This document shows, piece by piece, positions 17,254 through 25,964 of a stretch of 47,515 nucleotides of DNA. The notes under the pieces are model-generated. The model was not told where the DNA came from and did not search any database. It saw nothing but the letters and a program-made list of their open reading frames with translations. Position 1 is the stretch's first letter. Each line of letters begins with the position of its first letter. The position numbers and the translations under genes were made by a program. The DNA is from Elainella saxicola E1 (lineage in GTDB: Bacteria; Cyanobacteriota; Cyanobacteriia; Elainellales; Elainellaceae): positions 1 through 47,515 of the forward strand of contig LUGL01000055.1 of assembly GCA_002796835.1 (NCBI GenBank). The letters are read 5' to 3'.

Positions 17254-19941
17254 GTGAAATCACATCTGCGTGTTCTGATTGTCGAAGATTCGGAAGACGA
17301 CGCACTTTTGACCCTACGTGAGCTGCGCCGGGGAGATTATCACCTGGATTATGCTCGGGTTGATACAGCAGCAGCGATGCAGGCCGCACTCGATCGCCAA
17401 CCCTGGGATGTGGTGATCGCAGATTATACTCTGCCCACTTTCAGCGCACCAGAAGCCTTGAAACTGCTACAAAAGCAGTATGATTTGCCCTTCATCATTG
17501 TTTCCGGCACGATCGGTGAAGAAACTGCCGTGGCTGCCATGAAGGCTGGAGCCCATGATTATCTGATCAAAGGCAATTTAGCTCGCTTACTGCCCGCCGT
17601 GGAGCGAGAGCTGCGTGAAGCCCAGGAAAGACATCGACGACATCAGGCCGAACAGGCTCTCCGAGAAAGCGAAGAGCGATTCCGCCAGCTTGCAGAAAAT
17701 ATTGCCGAAAGTGTGTTTTGGATGTCCGATCCCAAAGCCCAACAGTTTCTCTATGTCAGCCCTGCCTATGAGCGGATTTGGGGTCGGTCCTGTACCCATT
17801 TATATGCCAACTTTGGAGAGTGGTTAGAGGCCGTGCATCCTCATGATCGGCAGCGGGTTCAGACCATTATTTTGGAGCAATCTCTGATGGGATTTGATGT
17901 CGAATATCGGATTATCCGGCCCGATCGCTCATTACGCTGGATCCGTGATCGAGGGTTTCCCATCTGTAACAACGCCGGTGAACCCTATCGAACCGTAGGA
18001 ATTGCTGAGGATATCACCGATCGCAAACTGGCTGAAGAAGCCCTGCGCCAAAGTCAACTTCAATATCAAATGCTGGCAGAGGCTTCACCTGTCGGCATTT
18101 TTCGAGTAGATGCCGAGGGAAACTGCATTTATGTAAATGAGCAGTGGTGCAAAATGACAGGGATTCCCTTTGATCAAGCCTTAGAAAGAGGCTGGACTAG
18201 TGCAGTTCATCCGGATGATCGCGACCGAGTGTTGACTGCATGGCAACAAGCTGCCCAACATAATCAGCCCTTTCGCTTAGAGTATCGGTTGCAGCAGCCC
18301 GATGGCACACCCATTTGGGTATTTGGACAGGCGCTTGCTGAACAACGCAATGGCGAGGAAGTGACCCGTTACGTGGGCACCATTACTGATATTAACGAGC
18401 GTAAGCAGGTAGAGGAGGAACGCAAACAGGCCGCGCAGAAGATCTATCAGCAGGCTGCTCTGCTTGACATTGCGTTTGATGCGATCTTTGTGCGCGATCT
18501 ATCCAATCGAATTATCTTCTGGAACCGGGGTGCTGAGCGGTTATATGGTTGGACCGTCGAGGAAGCTTTGGGGCAAAATGCCTGTAGTTTGCTCTGTCAT
18601 CATCTTCCCCCCCAATCTAAGGAGATTTTGCAGGCTGTGTATGAGCAGGGTGAATGGCAGGGTGAACAACATAAGATCAGCAAGTCGGGCCAAGAAGTGA
18701 TTGTGGCAACCCGATTGACGCTGGTGCGGAATGAAACAGGTCAACCGCAATCGATTCTCTCTGTGGATACTGATATTACTGAGAAAAAGCAGCTAGAAGC
18801 CCAGTTTTTACGGGCACAACGGCTAGAAAGTCTGGGTACTTTAGCGAGCGGCATTGCCCATGATTTCAATAACATTCTCACTCCCATTTTGGCGGCAGCT
18901 CAGTTGCTCCCTTCCAAGGTTTCTAGCTTAGATGAACCCAGCCAGAGGTTGCTGAAGCTGACTGAAGACAGTGCTAAACGAGGGGCCGACCTGGTTAAAC
19001 AAATTTTGGCTTTCGCCCGTGGCGCAGAAGGGAAACGCTTGCCCCTACAGGTCAGGCATTTACTGGCGGAGGTGATTCAAGTTGTGCGGCAGACTTTTCC
19101 AAAAACGATCGAAGTCTACAAAAATATTCCGCATACAGATTTGTGGACTGTTTCTGCTGATGCGACCCAATTACACCAAGTGTTTATGAACCTATGCGTC
19201 AACGCTCGCGACGCCATGCTGGATGGGGGCATACTCAATATTTCAGCTGAAAATATTCAAATTGAAGAAACGTATACTCGCCTGAACTTAGATGCCCATG
19301 CAGGACCCCATGTTGTTATTACCGTAACAGATACAGGTACGGGGATACCACTAGAATTTATGGATCGAATTTTCGATCCTTTTTTTACAACGAAGGATCT
19401 GGGCAAAGGGACTGGATTAGGACTATCTACAGTTTTAGGCATCGTTAAAAATCATGGTGGTTTTGTGCAGGTCCATAGTGAAGTCGGCCATGGCACAGAG
19501 TTCAAAGTTTTCTTGCCTGCTGTTAAGAGTGCAGTTATACAGCCTGAAGAAGAACGACAGCTCTTGACAGGGCATCAAGAATTAATTCTGATCGTAGATG
19601 ATGAACCCCTGATTCAACAGGTAGCTAAGGCGACGCTGGAAGACCACAATTACCAAACCCTCTTAGCAAAAGATGGGATTGAGGCGATCGCCCTATATGC
19701 CGATCGTAAGCATGAAATTCGCGCTGTATTGATGGATGTGATGATGCCATCTATGGACGGTCTGACCGCAATCCGAACCCTGAAAAAACTAGATCCTAAC
19801 GTTAAGATTATTGCTACCAGTGGCTTGCCTTCCAATCGCCAACTTGCTGAAGCGTCCGGGGTTGGGGCCACAGCATTTTTATTAAAGCCCTATACGATCG
19901 ATAAATTGTTAGATACGTTACAGAAAGTTCTGTTGTCGTAA
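17254..19941 (+). CDS. Hybrid sensor kinase, REC-PAS-PAS-PAS-HisKA-HATPase-REC
   Basis: An 895-residue cytoplasmic hybrid kinase. It starts at GTG 17254 after GGGAGG at good spacing. The N-terminal receiver (about 5-125) has VEDSEDD, Asp57 in VVIADYTLP, and SGTIGEE. Three PAS domains follow (about 145-265, 270-390, 400-520), the first two ending in PAC-like IAEDITDRK and ITDINERK. HisKA has GIAHDFNNILTPILAA with His536. The ATPase has NLCVNARDAM, VTDTGTGIP, and GKGTGLGLSTVLGIVKNHGG, which is the NtrB-like HDFNN class rather than the phytochrome class. A C-terminal receiver (about 775-895) has Asp828 in VLMDVMMPSMDG. No membrane segment is present. It lies directly after the photoreceptor kinase and Rcp1-like gene, so it likely integrates their output in one relay. 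Confidence 0.93.
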   Translation: MKSHLRVLIVEDSEDDALLTLRELRRGDYHLDYARVDTAAAMQAALDRQPWDVVIADYTLPTFSAPEALKLLQKQYDLPFIIVSGTIGEETAVAAMKAGAHDYLIKGNLARLLPAVERELREAQERHRRHQAEQALRESEERFRQLAENIAESVFWMSDPKAQQFLYVSPAYERIWGRSCTHLYANFGEWLEAVHPHDRQRVQTIILEQSLMGFDVEYRIIRPDRSLRWIRDRGFPICNNAGEPYRTVGIAEDITDRKLAEEALRQSQLQYQMLAEASPVGIFRVDAEGNCIYVNEQWCKMTGIPFDQALERGWTSAVHPDDRDRVLTAWQQAAQHNQPFRLEYRLQQPDGTPIWVFGQALAEQRNGEEVTRYVGTITDINERKQVEEERKQAAQKIYQQAALLDIAFDAIFVRDLSNRIIFWNRGAERLYGWTVEEALGQNACSLLCHHLPPQSKEILQAVYEQGEWQGEQHKISKSGQEVIVATRLTLVRNETGQPQSILSVDTDITEKKQLEAQFLRAQRLESLGTLASGIAHDFNNILTPILAAAQLLPSKVSSLDEPSQRLLKLTEDSAKRGADLVKQILAFARGAEGKRLPLQVRHLLAEVIQVVRQTFPKTIEVYKNIPHTDLWTVSADATQLHQVFMNLCVNARDAMLDGGILNISAENIQIEETYTRLNLDAHAGPHVVITVTDTGTGIPLEFMDRIFDPFFTTKDLGKGTGLGLSTVLGIVKNHGGFVQVHSEVGHGTEFKVFLPAVKSAVIQPEEERQLLTGHQELILIVDDEPLIQQVAKATLEDHNYQTLLAKDGIEAIALYADRKHEIRAVLMDVMMPSMDGLTAIRTLKKLDPNVKIIATSGLPSNRQLAEASGVGATAFLLKPYTIDKLLDTLQKVLLS

Positions 19942-21362
19942 AGGCCAACCCAACCATCTACCTTTAGCTGCAAAATAGTTCAACGAAAGGGCTGAGTAAG
20001 AAAAGTAGGAAAAGCTGGTAAAATCTTTTAATTCATTGTGTGATCGTTAACATTAATACTAAAAATTACATTAGATCACATCGGTTCAGTTATTTGCTCT
20101 GCGGTAAATCTTGCTTTTAGCCTAAACCAGATCAGTAGTGTGCTGCAATTTTTACACCGGCTTGTGTTTTATTCACGAGTTGCTGTAAAACAATAAATAG
20201 GAGAAAGTCATCAATAGGAAACTCCAAAATAATCAGGGTGCATTTTTATTGTTTGATTGTTTGTCCTCTTTGAGTTTCCTGATGAGTTTTGGGTTACTTG
20301 CAAAACAATTCAGAGCCGATTATTTTGGGCATCTGCCAGAACGGGTGAGCCGTTTCCCGGTATGGAGTAGGGTTGAAGCGCGGCACGGTTAAAACGGCCT
20401 TAAACAATTAGCAACCAATCAATCAGCGATCGATCAACAGCTAGCTTTGGCACTGGCTGTGACTAATGTTCATGTGAATAAATGTGTAACGGCTGTTGCA
20501 CCAGATGAACCCATAAACCAGATGAACCGCTAAAGACAGACTGGTTGAAATTTATGCAAAACCTGATAGTTTACCGATGGTTTTAACCTGTGCTGAATTT
20601 TTACAGGTGGAATTTTTATATAAAAGTTCTGACGGGGGTTAAGGGATCCAGGTTGGGAACTTTTTGTTGATTCATGCTTCAATTTCTCCAATCAGATCAT
20701 GCTTGAAAGAGCCGATCGTTCGCCCGATCCGATCGAGATGCTTCATCTGGAACCTAGGCAAGTCATTCATTTGGTCAGTGACTAGTGATGTGACTGAAAG
20801 GGAGACGACCTCATGAGCAGATTGAATCCGCTCTCAGTCCACTGCTCCCCCTCAACTTCCAAGAGTTCTGGTTCACTGCATATAAAGTTTCTATAAAAGG
20901 TTGGAATCTGATGACTGACCTTGTTCAGAGGGTGGCCCAGGATAACTTAATATCTAATGGATGCCTACGTATAAAAAACCTAGTTTATTGTATAATTTAT
21001 TATATAAAGTCAGTGGATTCTGCTTGGATGTTTTCAAAAAAATTGGTTTTTAGGATTGAATTCTGCCTTCCTGAGGTTCCATATCAGTAGTTTCACGGCT
21101 AATTTTGCTTTTACTGAAACCTGCTGCAGTTGAAGCAACACCTGTGAAAAAAGATATATCTAATTCATCAGACTTCAGTTGCTCTACTGAGGGAACGGAG
21201 CAATTAGGTTACTGATTTCGTTCTTGACAGAGTATCAGATACGTAAATGCACCTGTCTTTTCGCTTTCATGTGAACCTGTTGTACCAGCTTGAACTTGCT
21301 TGAGGGAGTGTACTAGATTGAGAGGCACCTCGTCAGAAGAATCGCTAAGACAGAAGTGCCGC
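19942..21362. other. 1.4-kb region without an intact gene
   Basis: No ORF with convincing coding character. It contains an inverted repeat (20216-20280, listed separately) and a stretch (about 20285-20545) whose broken frames read protein-like pieces (KQFRADYFGHLPERV; LALALAVTNVHVNKCVTAV). These could be a decayed gene I cannot name. A very AT-rich patch lies around 20985-21015. The upstream part probably includes the end of the signalling operon, and the right part the promoter of the ATPase gene. Confidence 0.5.
20216..20280. repeat. Inverted repeat pair enclosing 40 bases
   Basis: AGGAAACTCCAAA (20216-20228) is complementary to TTTGAGTTTCCT (20269-20280) apart from one bulged C. The enclosed segment is AT-rich. 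It could be a hairpin in an RNA or a very small miniature element; no second copy was seen in the window. Confidence 0.5.
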
Positions 21363-22781
21363 ATGACTATCGATGAAGCCCTAAAGGCAGTAGAGCAAGT
21401 GCTGCTCGTGAGAACGCTGAACCCCATTGAACGCTTTATTTTCCAGCAATCGTGGCTTGGGCGAAACTATCATGAAATGGCACAGGAATGTAGCTATGGA
21501 ACGACTTACCTTAAGGAAGTTGGGTCTCAGCTCTGGCAAGATCTCACTAAAGGGGTGGGTGAGAAAGTCACCAAGAAAAATTTGCATCTTGTGCTGAGGC
21601 AATACAAACGCCACTTGGCGGAAAGTAATATCATTAGTCACCCGCAACTGAATAACCCACCTTTGTTTACTGCTGAGAACCTATCAGTTCAGGCAGTTGA
21701 ATTGCCCGGTGTTCTCTTCGACTATCCCTCCGGGCCCGTGTTGCTGAATTCCCCTCTCTATATCGAAAGACCTCCCATTGAGGCCCAGGCTTTTGCAGAA
21801 ATTACCCAGCCCGGTTGTGCCCTCCGAATTCGTGCCCCTCGTAAGATGGGTAAAAGTTCCCTCTTGGTTCGATTGCTGGCCCATGCTGCGGAGCAGAATT
21901 ACGAAACAGTCTACGTGGATTTTCGGGAGGCTGACGAAAGTATCTTTGAATCACTTGGTCGCCTTTTACGTTGGTTTTGCTTAAATGTGAGCCGCCAACT
22001 CGACCTCAACCCATTGCTTACGACTTATTGGGATGAGAACATGGGCATCAAAGTAAGCTGCAAAGTCTATTTTTCGAACTATTTGCTAGAGCAGATTTAT
22101 AGCCCGATCGTTCTTGTCTTAAATGAGCTGAATCGCTTGTATGACTATCCGGCGATCGCTGACGATTTTCTTTCGATGCTGCGCTTATGGCATGAACAAA
22201 CTAAGCAGGAATCCACATGGCGCAAGTTACGGCTTGTCCTAGCTCAAAGTACGGAAGTCTATGGGGGAGCAGTGCTGAGACATTCGCCCTTTAATGTAGG
22301 ACTATCGCTGACTTTGCCACCTTTTACTTTGGAGCAGGTGCAAACGCTGGCTTTGCGCTACCAATTGTCCTGGGCAGAAGGAGAAACTGGCAAACAACGA
22401 TTGTTGCCATTACAGCAGCTATTAGGGGGACATCCCTATTTTGTCAATCTGGCGCTGTACCATTTGCATCAGTCGGCTTTAACGCTAGAAGAACTACTCG
22501 CTACAGCAACCGATCCAGAAGGCATTTATGGTCAGGATCTGCGAGAAACATTGACTATAATTCAAAGCGATCCAGCGTTGAGTGAAGCGATCCAGCAATT
22601 GGTTCACAAAGAAGGATTTATGCATCTCGACGCTAAATCGACCTACCACCTGGAAAGTTTGGGCATTGTTCAACTCAAGGGAACTTTGGCAAAACTGAGC
22701 TGTGAGCTGTATCGCCTCTACTTTCGCAAGCATTTAACAGAAACTGATCTATTTACCTCCCAGTTGGTGCTAGCTAATTAG
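21363..22781 (+). CDS. vMAP N-terminal plus AAA-like ATPase domain protein
   Basis: A 472-residue protein. Residues 1-80 (MTIDEALKAVEQVL, FIFQQSWLGRNYHEMAQECS, VGSQLWQDLTKGVGEKVTKKN) match the helix-turn-helix vMAP N-terminal domain of cyanobacterial effector or conflict-type ATPases. An AAA-like domain follows, with Walker A PRKMGKSSLL (Lys164) and YVDFREAD. Walker B reads VLVLNELNRLY, where Asn254 replaces the expected Asp and the Glu is kept. The C-terminal half has the family's GGHPYFVNLALYHL and a winged-helix-like end. These STAND-like proteins probably sense a partner and signal. ATG 21363 is chosen because it begins the conserved domain; upstream codons look non-coding. Confidence 0.82.
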   Translation: MTIDEALKAVEQVLLVRTLNPIERFIFQQSWLGRNYHEMAQECSYGTTYLKEVGSQLWQDLTKGVGEKVTKKNLHLVLRQYKRHLAESNIISHPQLNNPPLFTAENLSVQAVELPGVLFDYPSGPVLLNSPLYIERPPIEAQAFAEITQPGCALRIRAPRKMGKSSLLVRLLAHAAEQNYETVYVDFREADESIFESLGRLLRWFCLNVSRQLDLNPLLTTYWDENMGIKVSCKVYFSNYLLEQIYSPIVLVLNELNRLYDYPAIADDFLSMLRLWHEQTKQESTWRKLRLVLAQSTEVYGGAVLRHSPFNVGLSLTLPPFTLEQVQTLALRYQLSWAEGETGKQRLLPLQQLLGGHPYFVNLALYHLHQSALTLEELLATATDPEGIYGQDLRETLTIIQSDPALSEAIQQLVHKEGFMHLDAKSTYHLESLGIVQLKGTLAKLSCELYRLYFRKHLTETDLFTSQLVLAN

Positions 22782-22794
22782 CGTTAGTCGAAGC

Positions 22795-23010
22795 CGATTT
22801 TTAAAGAGAATCCAAACTCAGAGGATAAAGCGACGAAAGTCTCTTATTGCCTAAATGATGTGTCTGTATCCACTTACGAGCTGATTGCTTTTGGTTGAAT
22901 CAATATCGTTGCTTGAGCAAGGATTACGAATTGCATTGGGAAAATAGTGAGGGTATGGTTTATGGCTCTCTGATTCGACTTATGCTTCAGCATTTCGCGG
23001 TTGCTTGGAA
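22795..23010 (+). pseudogene. Decayed IS5-type transposase tail, left copy
   Basis: From about 22880 the plus strand reads FWLNQYRCLSKDYELHWENS and then YGSLIRLMLQHFA. This matches the conserved end of IS5/IS427-type transposases (remembered form: R-T-F-x-W-L-x-R-Y-R-R-L-S-K-D-Y-E, then S-L-I-R-L-M-L). No catalytic part remains. A diverged direct copy lies at 24777-24935, on the other side of the RTX gene. Confidence 0.65.
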
Positions 23011-23043
23011 TTTACTTGAGAAGTTAGCTCTGAGAGGTGAGTT

Positions 23044-24777
23044 ATGGCACTCATTATTGGTAACGACCTTGCCAACGTGCTGGATGGCACAGAGGAAGAC
23101 GATCAGATTTATGGTGGGTGGGGGAATGATATCCTTGATGGACTAGGCGGCAACGATCTGCTTGATGGGGGCGCAGGCAAGGACACTCTTTGGGGTGGGG
23201 AAGGAAATGATCAACTCAGCGGGACTTTGGGTCAAGATTTTCTCTCTGGTAACCATGGCAACGATAGTCTCAATGGTGGCGAGGGGAATGACGCTTTGTA
23301 TCCGGGCGTTGGGAATGACACCATCGACGGCGGAACAGGTGATGACAACATTTACATCTACCCGACTGATATCGGTTTCAAAACCGTTGACGGTGGGGCC
23401 GATCGTGATTATCTAATTGCTGATTTCTCAAGTCGTTCGGAAGATTTGAACATTATCTTTCAGCCAAACGGTGTTGAAGTCACCGGATTTTTGTCTGGCA
23501 GCAATATTGAATCGTGGGCAGTTTACGCTGGCAGCGGAGATGATACATTTACTGCTCTGGGAACAGTAGGATTCTCATTTAATGGTGGCCCTGGCAATGA
23601 CATGCTTGATGGTGGCCCTGGCAATGACACGCTTGATGGTAGCGATGGCAAAGATGTCGTTAATGGCAGCGATGGCAATGACACCCTTAATGGTGGTGGG
23701 GACAATGATGTTGTCAATGGTGGGGCGGGTGATGATCGTCTAAGCGGTAGCTTCGGCAATGATGTTGTTAATGGCGGCGAAGGGAATGATTACGTGAACG
23801 GCAACTCTGGCCACGACACCCTTTCCGGTAGCGATGGCAATGACATTCTCGACGGCATTACTGGTGATGATCGTTTGGAGGGTGGCAATGGCGACGACAC
23901 GCTTTATCCGGGCCTTGGCCGCGATACCGTGGATGCAGGTGATGGCAACGACGCTGTTCAAATTAATTATTTGGGCAGCAAAACCCTGGATGGTGGTACT
24001 GGCTTCGATTTTCTCTACCTGAGCTACTCCACCCGTACCGACGCGCTGATCATTACTGCCAGTAGCAACATCAGTGCTCCCAGCCTAACCACCAACAGAT
24101 TTCCCACACCTGGCACAATCAGCGCTGTTAACTTTGAGCAGTTCAAAATCTACGGTGGTCGGGGCAATGACAGCCTGACTGGCGGTGGTGCTAATGATGA
24201 ACTGTTTGGCTTACAAGGGGACGACATTCTCAACGGCGGGGATGGCAACGATCGTCTGTACGGCGATTGGAGTATTTATGCCAGAGGCAATGACACTCTG
24301 ATCGGTGGCAACGGCAATGACATCCTCGAAGGCGGAGCTCGTAACGATGAACTGAAAGGCGATGCAGGCAATGATAGTCTGGCAGGAGGTGAAGGGAACG
24401 ATAAAATTCGGGGTGGTGGTGGAGCAGACAAGTTCCTATACAGTACGAGTGTCCCTTTTTCTACTACCACTATTGGCAGAGACATCATTTATGACTTTCG
24501 CAGTGCCAGCCTCGATAAGCTAGTCTTGAGCAAGCAGGCCTTTACCCGACTGAACAGTGCAATCGGTTTCGGCATCAGTGAGGCCAGTGATTTTGCCGTT
24601 GTTACTACTGATGCCGATGCTGCAATCAGCAGTGCTTTTATTGTCTACAACTCAGCCAACGGTAGGCTGTTCTACAACGAGAATGGAGTTGCCGCTGATT
24701 TTGGCACAGGAGGATATTTTGTGAAGATTGCAGGCAACCAACTCCTGATGGCAACTGACTTTCAAATTATTGCTTAG
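23044..24777 (+). CDS. RTX calcium-binding protein with duplicated module
   Basis: A 577-residue protein, mostly RTX nonapeptides of the GGxGxDxLx type that form Ca2+-filled beta-rolls. A first RTX block (about 5-110) leads into a non-RTX beta segment (about 113-185). A second block (about 190-320) is followed by a similar segment (about 325-385), a third block (about 388-470), and a C-terminal domain with GRLFYNENGVAADFGTGG. The module LYPG.GNDTIDGG plus beta segment occurs twice, a clear internal duplication. No Sec signal is present; such proteins usually leave by type I secretion through a C-terminal signal. GAGAGGTGAG precedes ATG 23044. The C-terminal domain is shared with the other RTX protein here. 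Function as an enzyme or toxin is not indicated. Confidence 0.9.
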   Translation: MALIIGNDLANVLDGTEEDDQIYGGWGNDILDGLGGNDLLDGGAGKDTLWGGEGNDQLSGTLGQDFLSGNHGNDSLNGGEGNDALYPGVGNDTIDGGTGDDNIYIYPTDIGFKTVDGGADRDYLIADFSSRSEDLNIIFQPNGVEVTGFLSGSNIESWAVYAGSGDDTFTALGTVGFSFNGGPGNDMLDGGPGNDTLDGSDGKDVVNGSDGNDTLNGGGDNDVVNGGAGDDRLSGSFGNDVVNGGEGNDYVNGNSGHDTLSGSDGNDILDGITGDDRLEGGNGDDTLYPGLGRDTVDAGDGNDAVQINYLGSKTLDGGTGFDFLYLSYSTRTDALIITASSNISAPSLTTNRFPTPGTISAVNFEQFKIYGGRGNDSLTGGGANDELFGLQGDDILNGGDGNDRLYGDWSIYARGNDTLIGGNGNDILEGGARNDELKGDAGNDSLAGGEGNDKIRGGGGADKFLYSTSVPFSTTTIGRDIIYDFRSASLDKLVLSKQAFTRLNSAIGFGISEASDFAVVTTDADAAISSAFIVYNSANGRLFYNENGVAADFGTGGYFVKIAGNQLLMATDFQIIA

Positions 24778-24935
24778 AGCTGATCTCTAAGGAGAATCTA
24801 AATTCAGAGAAGGCGGGGAAGGCTTCCTATTGTCTAGGTAATGCCTCTGTACCTGCTTATAAGCCGATTGCTTTTGGTTGGATTGATCGATATCGTCGCT
24901 TAAGCAAGGGTTATGAATTGCATTGTGAAATCAGC
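24777..24935 (+). pseudogene. Decayed IS5-type transposase tail, right copy
   Basis: This is a diverged direct repeat of 22795-22947, alignable from AGCTGATCTCTAAGGAGAATC onwards with a few short gaps. It reads DRYRRLSKGYELHCEIS after a 4-base insertion (TGAT) that breaks the frame. The transposase match ends near 24935, before the 3' end of the ChaC-like gene. Confidence 0.6.
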
Positions 24936-24960
24936 CATCTTCCGATTTTCTGGGTAAGCG

Positions 24961-25626
24961 CTACCTTTGGCTTTCCTGAACGGCAAGCACCTGTCGTTGC
25001 AGCATCAAAAACCCTCGATCGTGAATACCGGCTTGGGCTAAACTTTCAATCGTTTGATTCAAATAATCAGCACAAGACCCTAATGAACCAGTGGCAGTTG
25101 CAAGATGCTGCACAATTACTTCTGGCGCAATATTGCCTGCATAGAATGGATGCGATCGATTGATCAGAAAGGTAATGGCATAGTACGTTTGTTGGGGACC
25201 GATCACCTTAACCCAACGCGGCTCATAGGAGCCAACAATCATTTCTCGTCGCCAAACCAGCATCAGTTCAGAATCAACCATTTCATCCGCAATCCGGTAT
25301 AACACTCCCCGGCAACTGCCGCCTCGATCCAGGCCCAACACCAAACCAGGATTCTCAGGTGTCCCTCGTCCCAGGGCTGCCCACAGACAAAAGCGCCGGT
25401 GAAACCCATGGACAGTACCAATCTGGCGATCGATAAACTCGATCAGCGGATTCCAGATCAACGAGCCGTAGGCAAATAGCCAAACTTGATCACCGGGATT
25501 CTGACGTAAAGTTTGTTGGAGAGAATCTTGCAATTCCGTTTCCGTTAATACTTGAATGCCTAAGTTTGCCTGACGAAAAAGCTGCTTGAGCCGTCCCGAT
25601 TCTAAATCTTCCCTGGTAATTGACAT
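24961..25626 (-). CDS. ChaC-like gamma-glutamylcyclotransferase
   Basis: A 221-residue enzyme of the ChaC family, which breaks glutathione into 5-oxoproline and cysteinyl-glycine. The hallmark substrate-binding motif is WLFAYGSLIWNP (about 49-60). Then come VHGFHRRFCLWA, GRGTPENPGLVLGLD, CRGVLYRIA, and VWRREMIVGSY, which holds the expected catalytic Glu region. The end (GSCADYLNQTIESLAQAGI) is typical of bacterial ChaC. The N-terminal 45 residues are helical and variable. There is no clear Shine-Dalgarno before ATG 25626. Its 3' end touches a transposase remnant, but the coding sequence looks intact. Confidence 0.9.
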   Translation of the reverse strand: MSITREDLESGRLKQLFRQANLGIQVLTETELQDSLQQTLRQNPGDQVWLFAYGSLIWNPLIEFIDRQIGTVHGFHRRFCLWAALGRGTPENPGLVLGLDRGGSCRGVLYRIADEMVDSELMLVWRREMIVGSYEPRWVKVIGPQQTYYAITFLINRSHPFYAGNIAPEVIVQHLATATGSLGSCADYLNQTIESLAQAGIHDRGFLMLQRQVLAVQESQR

Positions 25627-25760
25627 TGGTTAAGTGAGGACAAAGTTGATTTCAGCGTGTCATGCAAAATGTCTTGCAGGAGCAGTTCAATTCATAGCAT
25701 GGAGTAGTAATTCATCTGCAAAAATTGCTAATTTTAGAACAGATGAGTTGAATGGTAACT

Positions 25761-25964
25761 ATGACGGATCCAGCTTCAGAAGATGCAGAACTTGCGCGTC
25801 AAGCTCATACGGATGCCAAACAAGCCTTGGCAGACACGAAACGGCTCTTCATCAAACTGATCCTGTTTGGCCTGATCTTAGGCGGAATTGTATCCTTCGG
25901 TGTTGTGAAGTTCATTTCATCGCTTGACTCTAATTTGGCACCCTCGACTCAGCGCAATCGATAA
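25761..25964 (+). CDS. Small single-pass membrane protein, hypothetical
   Basis: A 67-residue protein. A polar, Ala-rich helix (ELARQAHTDAKQALADTKRL) precedes one transmembrane segment (FIKLILFGLILGGIVSFGVV), and a short tail follows. The A-x-A-K-x-A-L heptad pattern and clean membrane segment argue for a real gene. I do not recognise a named family. ATG 25761 is taken over an in-frame ATG three codons upstream (25752). Confidence 0.55.
   Translation: MTDPASEDAELARQAHTDAKQALADTKRLFIKLILFGLILGGIVSFGVVKFISSLDSNLAPSTQRNR

Noticed and set aside
23581-23640. CRISPR-like direct repeats
   Set aside because: They are coding repeats of RTX nonapeptides inside a gene, without spacers.
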